From the IMG/VR virus record IMGVR_UViG_3300045922_000709, positions 16,477 through 80,476 of that record: DNA of 64,000 bases; one strand, given 5' to 3'. This document shows positions 56,112-63,327 of this stretch, piece after piece; the first letter of the stretch is position 1, and each line of letters begins with the position of its first letter. The notes under the pieces were generated by a model. It ran no database searches, had not been told where the DNA came from, and worked only from the letters and a program-made list of their open reading frames with translations. Both the position numbers and the translations under genes were made by a program. This DNA is from a virus.

Positions 56112-58541
56112 TTAATCTTGAGTTTTGTTGGTTGATGGTTTACTTTTATTTAATCCGTTTTCTACTTCAATTTCATAAATTTTAGTTTCGTTTTGCATTT
56201 TAGCAATTTCCATGCGATTATCTTCACGATATTTAGTATTTTCCATATCTCTTGTAATTTTCATCAAATCGATAGTATCGCTAACTTCATTGTTATTTGC
56301 GTCGTTATCGTTGCTTCCTTTTGCATTTGCCATTATTTCAGCAACTTTAATTTTAGTTTTATTGTTTTCGTCAATTTCATATTTTTTAAAGTCTAATTTT
56401 TGTTTTTCCATTTCTTGTTGTGCTTGTAATTGTTGTAGTCTTTCTTGAGAGACTTTATTAAATTCTATGTTGGAAATATGTTCAGCTAAAGCTAAACTTT
56501 CAGTTCTATTGATTTTAATAAACCCTTCAAGAGATATTTGATTAGATTGAAGTTGATTTAAACTTATTTGTTTAATCATTTCTAAAATCTTTTTATGTTT
56601 CGCTGAATTTTCAACATAAACACCATATTCTGAATTAAAAAAGTCTTCTTCTATTCTACAATAATCTGTTGTTAATTCATCTAAAAATTGTGGTATATAA
56701 TCTCCTTCTTTTACGCAAAATTTAGCTATGTCTACGAGTTTTTGTAAAACAAGTTTTTCTGATTCATTTGCTTGATAAAAATAATTTTCTATAATAATTT
56801 GAGATTGGGCTATTGATTCGTTGACTCCACCTAATGTTTCAGAAGCTTTAATTTGACCTAAGGCTTGATCTGATACACCTGTTATAAGAGATAAAGATTG
56901 TCTAATATAATTTAATACATTTATATGACCGCTAATCTCTTGAAAAGAAGTCATGTCAAGAGACTGAAACTGATTAAAATTACTTCTTTCTCCATTTATA
57001 TCTGTTTGAGTAGTAGAAATAGCAGCAATTCCTTTTTCTTTTAAAAGAGTTAACCATTGTTCAATTCCCCAACCGTCTTGATTAGGTATTTTATCTACAT
57101 CTATTAAAAGAACCTTACCGTTACTTCTTGCTTGAGCAACTTTAATTTTATACCATTCTACGTTATATAAATACTGATAAGTTAATATTTTATCGGCTAA
57201 TGAATAAGAATTTGAAACACCGGTATAGCTAGAATATGCAACATCTAAATTATCAGGATTTAATTGTTGATATTCCAACTCTTCCATCTTAAAATATATA
57301 TCGTTTCCTATTTTCATTCCTGTATACGTCCAAGGAATCCAATACCATTCAAACTCTCTTTTGTTTTTATCTGTTTTTGAAGGAATGTAGTCTTCTTCTA
57401 CTATTTTTTTAAATTCATTACCTTCTTCATCAAGTTCTATCATTATACCTATTTTTTTCATACCTTTCCATTCAAATCTACTAACTTTAATTAGAGTTGA
57501 TGAAGCTCCATTAAAATAACCTAAATTTGTATAATATTCTGGAATGATAGAATAGGAATCAATACCTTTTAAATTTTCAATGCTATCTATTTGATCGTCA
57601 GTGAGATATTTATGATATCTTCTAATTATTTCAGAAATAGAAAGATATTCATATTCTCTATAATACGATGAGTTTTCTATATTTATTTCATTATTGTTTA
57701 TTTCAAAATCAAAAAAAGCAGGATTAACAGGATATAAAAAAGGTTTACCGTTTTCTATACCAACCCTATATATACATCTACCCGTGGCTAAAAATCTTAA
57801 AAAATTAAAATTAAATTTATATTCGCATTTTAATTGAGAATACCAATACTTTAATAAAGCATTGGCAACTTTTTCAGAAACAGCGTTGTATTTTTTATAA
57901 CCTAATATGCTCTGAAAGTCTTTAAAAAATTCTTGTTCGTATTGAACTATTTCTTCTTCAGGAACTGCTCCAATATCAACGCCTTGATTTTGCAACTCTT
58001 TATAAAAAGCATTTTTTATTTTTAAATTAAGTAGTTGTAAAACTAATTTAAGTTTAATATTATTTTTTGAATTAATTCCTTCTTCTGAAATATCAGTGGC
58101 ATAAAAATTAAAAGGTCTCGAAATTTTTTCGTTTTTTACACGTTCTACATAAGGACTTATACAATCGTGATGTTCAAGTTTAACCACATTTTTGAATGTG
58201 GCAGTGGGGTCAGATTCAGGATTTTGAACCTCAAATATTTTACAATATGTTTCTGTATTAAATATGCCTTTTTCAAAAGCATTGAGATTAAACAACATTC
58301 TTCTATGTTGCTTTATCGAACTATCTACTGCATTTAATGAACTTTGACCAAAACCTTGTTCGCTGTATACAGAAGAAACTCCTGCTACAGTCGAAGTTAT
58401 AAACTCTATAGAGTTCATGTTTGTTTTATACCAATCTTCTATACTACCATACTTTTCTATTTTTTGTTTTTTTGTTAATTTTTGATTGGGTAATCCTGAA
58501 TGAGAAGATACGTTTAGAACTGATGAATAAATACTTTTCAT
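56112..58541 (-). CDS. Portal protein, 809 aa
   Basis: Lies between TerL and the scaffold-like gene in canonical head-gene order. Large mixed protein with a portal-like core (NFLRFLATGRCIYRVG, YLYNVEWYKIKVAQARSNG, SDQALGQIKASETLGGVNESIAQSQ here split as SDQALGQIKASETLGG and VNESIAQSQ) and a long C-terminal Gln/Glu/Lys coiled coil after residue 700 (LQQLQAQQEMEKQKLDFKKY). The SETLGGVNES region is the type of helix seen near the channel-forming domain. It would form the dodecameric DNA channel at the capsid vertex. Confidence 0.85.
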   Translation of the reverse strand: MKSIYSSVLNVSSHSGLPNQKLTKKQKIEKYGSIEDWYKTNMNSIEFITSTVAGVSSVYSEQGFGQSSLNAVDSSIKQHRRMLFNLNAFEKGIFNTETYCKIFEVQNPESDPTATFKNVVKLEHHDCISPYVERVKNEKISRPFNFYATDISEEGINSKNNIKLKLVLQLLNLKIKNAFYKELQNQGVDIGAVPEEEIVQYEQEFFKDFQSILGYKKYNAVSEKVANALLKYWYSQLKCEYKFNFNFLRFLATGRCIYRVGIENGKPFLYPVNPAFFDFEINNNEINIENSSYYREYEYLSISEIIRRYHKYLTDDQIDSIENLKGIDSYSIIPEYYTNLGYFNGASSTLIKVSRFEWKGMKKIGIMIELDEEGNEFKKIVEEDYIPSKTDKNKREFEWYWIPWTYTGMKIGNDIYFKMEELEYQQLNPDNLDVAYSSYTGVSNSYSLADKILTYQYLYNVEWYKIKVAQARSNGKVLLIDVDKIPNQDGWGIEQWLTLLKEKGIAAISTTQTDINGERSNFNQFQSLDMTSFQEISGHINVLNYIRQSLSLITGVSDQALGQIKASETLGGVNESIAQSQIIIENYFYQANESEKLVLQKLVDIAKFCVKEGDYIPQFLDELTTDYCRIEEDFFNSEYGVYVENSAKHKKILEMIKQISLNQLQSNQISLEGFIKINRTESLALAEHISNIEFNKVSQERLQQLQAQQEMEKQKLDFKKYEIDENNKTKIKVAEIMANAKGSNDNDANNNEVSDTIDLMKITRDMENTKYREDNRMEIAKMQNETKIYEIEVENGLNKSKPSTNKTQD

Positions 58542-58543
58542 AT

Positions 58544-60448
58544 TTATTTGTTTAGATGTTCAATTAATAGTTGCATATTAGATTTTTTATTTGACAATTC
58601 TATAACTTTTTTTCTAAACTCTTCTTCTTTTTGTAATAAAGCTAACATAAATGCGATTACACGGTCAGTGTTTGATTCAAAATCGAAATATAACATTTCT
58701 CTAAGTAAGTTTACTGATTTTATTTTTTCAATGTTTGAATGACCTTCTGCATATTCTGTTAAAATCCAAGATCTAAGTAAGTTAGCTAAATATAGTTTTA
58801 TTTCTTTAGTCATGTGAATACCATATTTTCTATCTACTTTAGGATCATTTATAACGTTGTTCATAATTGTAGGTTGAGGAGCTAATAAATATAGCATACC
58901 TCTTTGCTCTAAATATTGTTTAAATCCTTGAATATTATTTTCATAAAGACATTTTGAGTTATAATATTTTAATAAAAGAACAACTTGTTCGTAAAAAAGA
59001 TTTAAAGTTTTAGGTCTACCTGTGTATTCTGCAACAAGAGTGTCATAAGATTGATTATTATCAAAAAATCTTTTATATATCATCAAAGACCCCAAAGAAT
59101 CAGAATTTGCAGATTCATCTTGCGCGTAAGGGTCTAAGCCCGCTATATAAAGATTTATAGGGACAGTTGTGTTTATTTTGTACGGGTGTTCGTAAATAAC
59201 TACACAACCTTCTAAATCAGCATTTGCATCAACCGGATAGCTAACTTCATTTTTTTCAATGTCTTCTTGAAAAACTATTTCATTTTTAACGTTTTGATAT
59301 AAATAACCTCTTTGAGGTTGATAATCGGAAAGTGTTAATTCTTGTATTTGAGATTGAATTAATTCAGAAGGAAAAAAGTTACTTGAACTTATCAAAAAAG
59401 CTTCTTCAGCTTTCAAAGGATAGTACTGAAGAAATTTAATAAACGTCTCAGAGCTTTTTTCTTTTCTTAATTTTTCTCTTTCATCTTCTATAAGTTTTAT
59501 AGCTCTTTCTTTATCAACTTGTCCAAACTCGTCTCTAAGTTCAGAAGAAACAGAATAATAACCGGGGACAAACAAACAAGTTTTTTTATTTTCGTTAGAA
59601 GGGTCTACAAAAGATTTTAAATTAAATGCTTCAGGGTTATAAAACATTTCTCTCGCCTCTTTTGTCCCTTTCTCCATGTCCCCTCCGGTTCCAACCAATA
59701 TCGGCATACCGTACCACTTTTGTCCGTCCTGCCAACAAGGTTTAGAGGAGTTAAACGATTCTATTAAACCAGGCCAAATACCAATTTCATCAAATAAAGC
59801 AAACTTTAAAGATAAACCGTTAGCAGAATCGTGTTTATTGTTGTTAAAGTTTCTAGCATAAATTGAAGCACCATAGTCTTTCCAAACGAATTTTTTAATA
59901 GTGGGGTCTTCTTTATCAAATCCTAATATCAATTCATTTTTTATGTTTCCTTTATGAGGAATATAAAATTGGGTGTTTTTTAAGTTTCCTTCTAAATGTT
60001 GCTTAACAAACCCCATGGATAAAAGCATTTTATCTTCTCGACCAGCAAATACTGCTGAATTATCTTGTAAAAAAATAGATGTGTAAACACATCTAAAACT
60101 ATTTTTAAAAGATTTACCGAAACGACGAGGCCCTATAATAAGCAAACCTTTTTCTTCTTTAATGCATTCGTTTTCAATTACATCGAGCTCAAATTCAATG
60201 TCTCTTAATTCTGGTAATTGTAGTTTTTTACTACCTGTTTTTTCATCAATACTTCTAATGGTTCCAAAATTAACATAAGCGTATAAAAAGCCGCTAATCC
60301 ATTTTCCCCCCACACTATACCCGTTCATACACCTATCGTATTGCTCCGCCCAAATAGGTATAAAATCAGGGTCTGAAGGGTGAAGAGAATCAAAATCTCC
60401 TCTTTCTAAAGCTCTACCAAATTCAGTGAATAATTTAGGATTTACCAT
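58544..60448 (-). CDS. terL: Terminase large subunit (TerL)
   Basis: DNA-packaging motor, 634 aa from the ATG at 60448; a TTG at 60463 lies deeper in the previous gene. Walker A is GPRRFGKS (residues 106-113), Walker B is FALFDEI (D220/E221), and the nuclease domain begins at YIAGLDPYAQDE (D439). It pumps DNA through the portal encoded next and cuts concatemers. It overlaps the upstream Cys-rich gene by 7 bases. Confidence 0.92.
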   Translation of the reverse strand: MVNPKLFTEFGRALERGDFDSLHPSDPDFIPIWAEQYDRCMNGYSVGGKWISGFLYAYVNFGTIRSIDEKTGSKKLQLPELRDIEFELDVIENECIKEEKGLLIIGPRRFGKSFKNSFRCVYTSIFLQDNSAVFAGREDKMLLSMGFVKQHLEGNLKNTQFYIPHKGNIKNELILGFDKEDPTIKKFVWKDYGASIYARNFNNNKHDSANGLSLKFALFDEIGIWPGLIESFNSSKPCWQDGQKWYGMPILVGTGGDMEKGTKEAREMFYNPEAFNLKSFVDPSNENKKTCLFVPGYYSVSSELRDEFGQVDKERAIKLIEDEREKLRKEKSSETFIKFLQYYPLKAEEAFLISSSNFFPSELIQSQIQELTLSDYQPQRGYLYQNVKNEIVFQEDIEKNEVSYPVDANADLEGCVVIYEHPYKINTTVPINLYIAGLDPYAQDESANSDSLGSLMIYKRFFDNNQSYDTLVAEYTGRPKTLNLFYEQVVLLLKYYNSKCLYENNIQGFKQYLEQRGMLYLLAPQPTIMNNVINDPKVDRKYGIHMTKEIKLYLANLLRSWILTEYAEGHSNIEKIKSVNLLREMLYFDFESNTDRVIAFMLALLQKEEEFRKKVIELSNKKSNMQLLIEHLNK

Positions 60449-60678
60449 TTGTTTAAAGGACAATGTTCATCGGGCACTCTCGTCTTAATTTGAAGAATAC
60501 AACCGCACCCTCCTTTACTTCTACTACATATCCCCCCGTCATATAAGGGGCACTCTTCACAAATACTTAACCTTTTCTTTGCAAGGTCTTCCACGTCTGT
60601 TTCTTTGAAAATTAAATTCCCAATACCTTCGGCGATAGGTTTTAACTTTCTTACTGTGATTTTGAAGTTTTGAAACAT
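60442..60678 (-). CDS. Small Cys-rich zinc-ribbon-like protein, 78 aa
   Basis: The ATG at 60678 is used; a TTG at 60726 would extend the overlap. The C-terminal half has CEECPLYDGGICSRSKG, then CGC, and ends in EHCPLNKW, giving seven Cys that could bind one or two zinc ions. The family is common near terminase genes in Bacteroides-type phages. A role in packaging or late transcription would be a guess. Its 5' part overlaps the preceding gene for 122 bases in another frame. Confidence 0.65.
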   Translation of the reverse strand: MFQNFKITVRKLKPIAEGIGNLIFKETDVEDLAKKRLSICEECPLYDGGICSRSKGGCGCILQIKTRVPDEHCPLNKW

Positions 60679-60892
60679 CTCCAATGTGTTTGTTGATTTG
60701 GTAAGGATTAGGTTTAAAAATACCAATGTAAGGTATTCTGATTTTACAATAATAAAGATTTATAAAAGCCCACTCTATGGTGGCCATGACAGAATGAAAA
60801 ATTAATTCCAAATGCTGTTTATCTAAATCATTTAATTTATTTTCATGAATCCAATCTAAATTGATTTCATTTTCATCTAATTTTTTAGACAT
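60557..60892 (-). CDS. Hypothetical small late protein, 111 aa
   Basis: Helical N-terminal half (KQHLELIFHSVMATIEWAFINLYY) then a short beta motif (IRIPYIGIFKPN), and a very basic tail (KKVKTYRRRYWEFNFQRNRRG, here split as KKVKTYRRRY and WEFNFQRNRRG). The last 122 bases are shared with the Cys-rich gene in another frame. The helical part and IPYIGIF motif look like a conserved crAss family; the basic tail may be constrained by the overlapping frame. Small terminase subunit is one possibility. Confidence 0.55.
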   Translation of the reverse strand: MSKKLDENEINLDWIHENKLNDLDKQHLELIFHSVMATIEWAFINLYYCKIRIPYIGIFKPNPYQINKHIGDVSKLQNHSKKVKTYRRRYWEFNFQRNRRGRPCKEKVKYL

Positions 60893-61448
60893 CTTTGAAC
60901 GCTCCTTTTGCCATTAAACTCAATTCTCCACCTTTTTTAGTTCTAATTTGGTTTTCTTCAATTTTGACTAAATCTTCTAACACTTTAAGTTCTTTAATTA
61001 ATTTTGAAGTGGCCAGCATTGCATCGTCAAGTTTTTTAACACTTTCTAAATCATAAGGGGTGTTGTCTAAGAACTTACTTCTTTCATCAATTTTTTTAGC
61101 AATGGTGTGCATATTTCTTTTAATACAGTTGTCTTGAAGAGATTTATAATCTTCTATAACTTGTTTTATAAGTTTATAGTTTACATTACTTGCATTTGTT
61201 GCAACTTTTTTAAAAAATCCTTCATTTTCCAACCATTGTATTTCTATAAATTTTATTCTTTTTGCTTCTTCAAGATTTTGAAATTTACTATTTATATCCC
61301 AAATAAAATAAATGGCCCACATTATTTTGGAACTAAATTCAGCACCTTGTTGTTCATAGAATTTTTTAAATGATGGAACAGCCAACAGATCTATATTAGA
61401 ATCTATATCCCAAAATATCTTATCTTTTACATATCGTATCGAGAGCAT
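60885..61448 (-). CDS. First gene of the late operon, 187 aa, terminase-small-like position
   Basis: First - strand gene, 8-base overlap with the next. Entirely helical in appearance, with a Trp-containing middle (MWAIYFIWDI, EIQWLENEGF) and a C-terminal coiled coil (ATSKLIKELKVLEDLVKIEENQ, here split as ATSKLIKELK and VLEDLVKIEENQ). Helical DNA-recognition subunits of terminases are often encoded just before TerL, so this and the next gene are candidates. No helix-turn-helix motif was recognised with certainty. Confidence 0.55.
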   Translation of the reverse strand: MLSIRYVKDKIFWDIDSNIDLLAVPSFKKFYEQQGAEFSSKIMWAIYFIWDINSKFQNLEEAKRIKFIEIQWLENEGFFKKVATNASNVNYKLIKQVIEDYKSLQDNCIKRNMHTIAKKIDERSKFLDNTPYDLESVKKLDDAMLATSKLIKELKVLEDLVKIEENQIRTKKGGELSLMAKGAFKDV

Positions 61449-61484
61449 TGTATAATTTTAATTTGAAATTTGAATAAATTAATT

Positions 61485-61533
61485 GAAGGTTAAGCAAAGG
61501 GTCAACGAAGGGTCGACGAAGGGTTAAACGAAG
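61485..61533. repeat. Direct repeats of about 11 bp upstream of the late operon
   Basis: Units GAAGGTTAAGC, AAGGGTCAACG (61497-61507), AAGGGTCGACG (61508-61518) and AAGGGTTAAACG (61519-61530). The period is close to one helical turn, so bound proteins would line up on one DNA face. They lie 37-85 bases upstream of the first late start codon, a natural place for an activator or replication initiator. Confidence 0.75.
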
Positions 61534-61580
61534 AATTTGAGGTAAAGGTTTTTTTGAACCAAATTGATTTGAGGCTCTGT

Positions 61581-61646
61581 AAGCCACGATCTATGGTTGG
61601 GTGGTATAAATACCCCACTTATAGGAGATCGTCGATTGTAGGGCTT
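61581..61646. other. Three-stem structured element
   Basis: Nested pairs: AAGCC (61581-61585) with GGCTT (61642-61646), ACGATCT (61586-61592) with AGATCGT (61626-61632), and GG-T-GGTAT with ATACCCC (61600-61616, one bulged T). On either strand this could fold as a structured leader or act as a DNA dyad bound by a protein. Confidence 0.5.
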
Positions 61647-61728
61647 TTAAATGCGGTTTTAGAGCATTCTTTTCCACGGGTTCGGTTTGCAGATTTATCC
61701 CCCCGGGGGTTGGCCTTAAAACGAAAGG

Positions 61729-62165
61729 TATAGCTATAATCGCGCGCGCGTGCACGTGATTAAATGGAATTTATTAATAAATTAATAAATATTATATTAT
61801 AATATATATTATATATAGTATAGTATATGTATTATATATAATATAATATATAATATTATATGTATTATATCTGAAATCATGATAAAGAAAACTAAACGTG
61901 TATATAGATATATATATAAATATTTCATAAATGTGCAAATAGATATGTTTTAATATTTTAAATGTGTCGATATATATGTGTATAAATGTTTTAATGATTT
62001 TTAATAAATAAATATATGTATATAGATGTATAAATATATATTATTATATATAAATGTGGTGTTTAATATATCGATATTGTTGAAAATATTTGAATAGATA
62101 TGTATTGAAGTGTATATGAGTATGTTTTGTAAATAGATGTTACTATATCTAAAAAAAAAAAAAAA
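61729..62165. other. Candidate replication origin: Z-type tract plus long A/T-rich stretch
   Basis: CGCGCGCGCGTGCACGTG (61741-61758) is an 18-base alternating purine-pyrimidine tract able to form Z-DNA. It is followed by about 400 bases made almost only of A and T with many TATATA-type runs, ending in a run of 15 A (62151-62165). Easily melted DNA beside direct repeats and dyads is the common layout of an origin. Origin function is inferred. Confidence 0.45.
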
Positions 62166-62381
62166 GAGTGTATAGATGTGAACTATCAAGCTAAATTTCC
62201 CCCCGAACGCTTGTTACCTACCTCTTTTCGTATATAATTTTTTATATATACCTCCTATTTTTTCGGGATTTATATATAAATCTAAATAATATACAAAAGT
62301 AGGTATATTAAAATCAAATTGAATTTCGTTTTTAATTTCAAAATTATAAATATCTATATAATTAGATATTTAATTTAGAAA

Positions 62382-62412
62382 CTATCTTGCTTAAAAAAAG
62401 TAAGTTAGTTAA
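62382..62412. repeat. GTAAGTTAGTT hairpin, copy 1
   Basis: AACTATCTTGCTT, five As, then AAGTAAGTTAGTT pair with one bulge and one G-T pair. The right arm is part of the 19-base sequence AAAAAAGTAAGTTAGTTAA (62394-62412) that recurs at 62728-62746. Confidence 0.65.
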
Positions 62413-62715
62413 TGAAATTAGAAATGGAATTTAATTTTTAGGGGGATTAAGAGTAAATTGTAAATAATTTACTTAAATAAAAGGAATATGATGTTAATTT
62501 ATTTTAATCATCATCATCATCATCATTCGCCTTTCAAATTTAATCCTTTTAATCCCTATTAATATATTCCTAATTCTATAAATAAATATATATATTTCAA
62601 TATATATCCAAAAAGTAATTTTCTTAAAATTCTTTTAATTTCCTGCACTTTTGCTTTTGCTTTGCAAACTTATTTAGCTTTATATAGCTAAATTGCGCAA
62701 AGTAGAAAGTTTTTT

Positions 62716-62746
62716 ACTAAACTTACTAAAAAAGTAAGTTAGTTAA
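62716..62746. repeat. GTAAGTTAGTT hairpin, copy 2
   Basis: ACTAAACTTACT, five As, AGTAAGTTAGT form a hairpin with one bulge. It carries the second exact copy of the 19-base sequence and lies about 65 bases upstream of the -33 element of the promoter at 62809. Confidence 0.65.
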
Positions 62747-62808
62747 AAAGTGTGTAGGGAATTAAAAAATTTTAATGAAAAAAAGTTGAGAAAAAAAGCG
62801 AAAACGTA

Positions 62809-62838
62809 TTGACAAACGAGAAAAGTTAGCTAACTTTG
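62809..62838 (+). promoter_or_regulatory. Bacteroidota-type promoter overlapped by a palindromic operator
   Basis: TTG at 62809-62811, 19 bases, TAACTTTG at 62831-62838: an exact match to the Bacteroidota -33/-7 consensus (TTG, 19-21 bases, TAnnTTTG). The 16-base perfect palindrome AAAGTTAGCTAACTTT (62822-62837) covers most of the -7 box, as expected for a repressor operator. It would let the host RNA polymerase transcribe the two downstream genes early, under repression. Confidence 0.85.
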
Positions 62839-62893
62839 TAACGTAATCAATTCAACGTTTCTTTTTTCTCATCTTTTTTTTTCTCTACACAGT

Positions 62894-63226
62894 ATGAAAA
62901 ACATAGTAATTACAGCCCTTTCTGTTGTTGCTTTCGCAACCGTTTTCGCCGCCGGTTTGGCGGTAGTGGAAAACAAACAAACTCCGGAACTTTCGGCCAA
63001 ACTATCCGAAAGTGAGCAAATGGAAAAAGAAGAAATTACACGCCTTATAGGGTGGGCTGAACACGATTTCCGTAATTATGAAAGTATTCCGGGCCTTAGC
63101 CCGGACGAATACGAACTGTTAATGTGTTTAACAGTATCGGAAACACTAAACAAAATTAAAAACGAAAAACAAAAAACGTTAATAAGGAACAAATACTACA
63201 AAATTCTTTACAAACATTCCAAATAA
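62894..63226 (+). CDS. Small protein with N-terminal membrane/signal segment, 110 aa; hairpin-rich gene
   Basis: Starts about 50 bases after the host-type promoter, with an A/T-rich leader and no Shine-Dalgarno. Residues 1-23 form a signal-like hydrophobic segment (IVITALSVVAFATVFAAGLAVV). Cleavage near Ala is possible, so the protein may be periplasmic or inner-membrane anchored. The rest is charged and helical, ending in a basic tail (RNKYYKILYKHSK). GC is much higher than in the rest of the window, with more host-like codons. Its DNA contains several stem-loops (62927-62940, 62942-62974, 62989-63013, 63088-63105, 63112-63139). Function unknown; an early host-takeover or exclusion protein is a guess. 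Confidence 0.7.
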   Translation: MKNIVITALSVVAFATVFAAGLAVVENKQTPELSAKLSESEQMEKEEITRLIGWAEHDFRNYESIPGLSPDEYELLMCLTVSETLNKIKNEKQKTLIRNKYYKILYKHSK

Positions 63227-63227
63227 A

Positions 63228-63268
63228 CTAAACTAACTAACTAACTACCACTAACTAAACTAACTTTT
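63228..63268. repeat. CTAAC-type short repeats after the first hairpin-rich gene
   Basis: Between the two genes, CTAAC/CTAAA units recur about seven times (63229-63265), followed by a T-run. All units point the same way, so no hairpin forms. The unit is the complement of the GTTAG core seen in the operator palindrome and in the two upstream hairpins, which suggests a common binding protein. Confidence 0.6.
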
Positions 63269-63327
63269 TTTATTATTTTTATAAACATTTTTTCCGACCT
63301 GAACAAGTCGAAAAACTATTCAAAAAT

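Larger units (their letters stand above)
61449..61760. promoter_or_regulatory. Late-operon upstream region, repeats and dyads
   Basis: No gene. From the late start outward it holds 11-base direct repeats (61485-61533), a three-stem dyad element (61581-61646), a small AATGC/GCATT hairpin (61650-61670), CCCCCGGGGG (61700-61709), TATAGCTATA (61729-61738) and an alternating purine-pyrimidine tract (61741-61758). It must contain the promoter for the - strand operon, but no host-type promoter was found here, so the late promoter may belong to the phage's own transcription system. Confidence 0.55.
62166..62800. other. Non-coding control region with paired hairpins
   Basis: No credible gene. It contains an A/T-rich dyad near 62230-62250, an ATC microsatellite (62507-62527), ATTTAGCT/AGCTAAAT dyad (62672-62693) and two related hairpins that share a 19-base sequence (62394-62412 and 62728-62746). 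It forms the upstream part of the promoter region for the gene at 62894. Confidence 0.5.

Noticed and set aside
61652-61666. GTTTTAGAGC resembles the start of a type II CRISPR repeat
   Set aside because: Single copy, no array, no spacers, no cas genes; the match is chance.
61573-61690. tRNA-like fold with a GGTTCG T-loop-like sequence
   Set aside because: No 7-bp acceptor stem, anticodon arm or T-arm in proper spacing on either strand.
62001-62189. Reading frame of 62 aa on the - strand in the A/T-rich region
   Set aside because: It consists of Ile, Tyr, Asn and Phe only because the DNA is almost pure A/T; no start context and no protein-like pattern.
62251-62256. CCTCCT, a Shine-Dalgarno-like AGGAGG on the - strand
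   Set aside because: No start codon with a usable reading frame follows it.
62507-62527. ATC trinucleotide microsatellite as a regulatory array
   Set aside because: Short simple repeat with no dyad and no relation to the neighbouring elements.
62292-62672. Several CAAAnnTA boxes that could be - strand -7 elements
   Set aside because: None has a CAA at 19-21 bases; such boxes are expected by chance in this A/T-rich DNA. One at 62665 has CAAA at 25 bases, too far.
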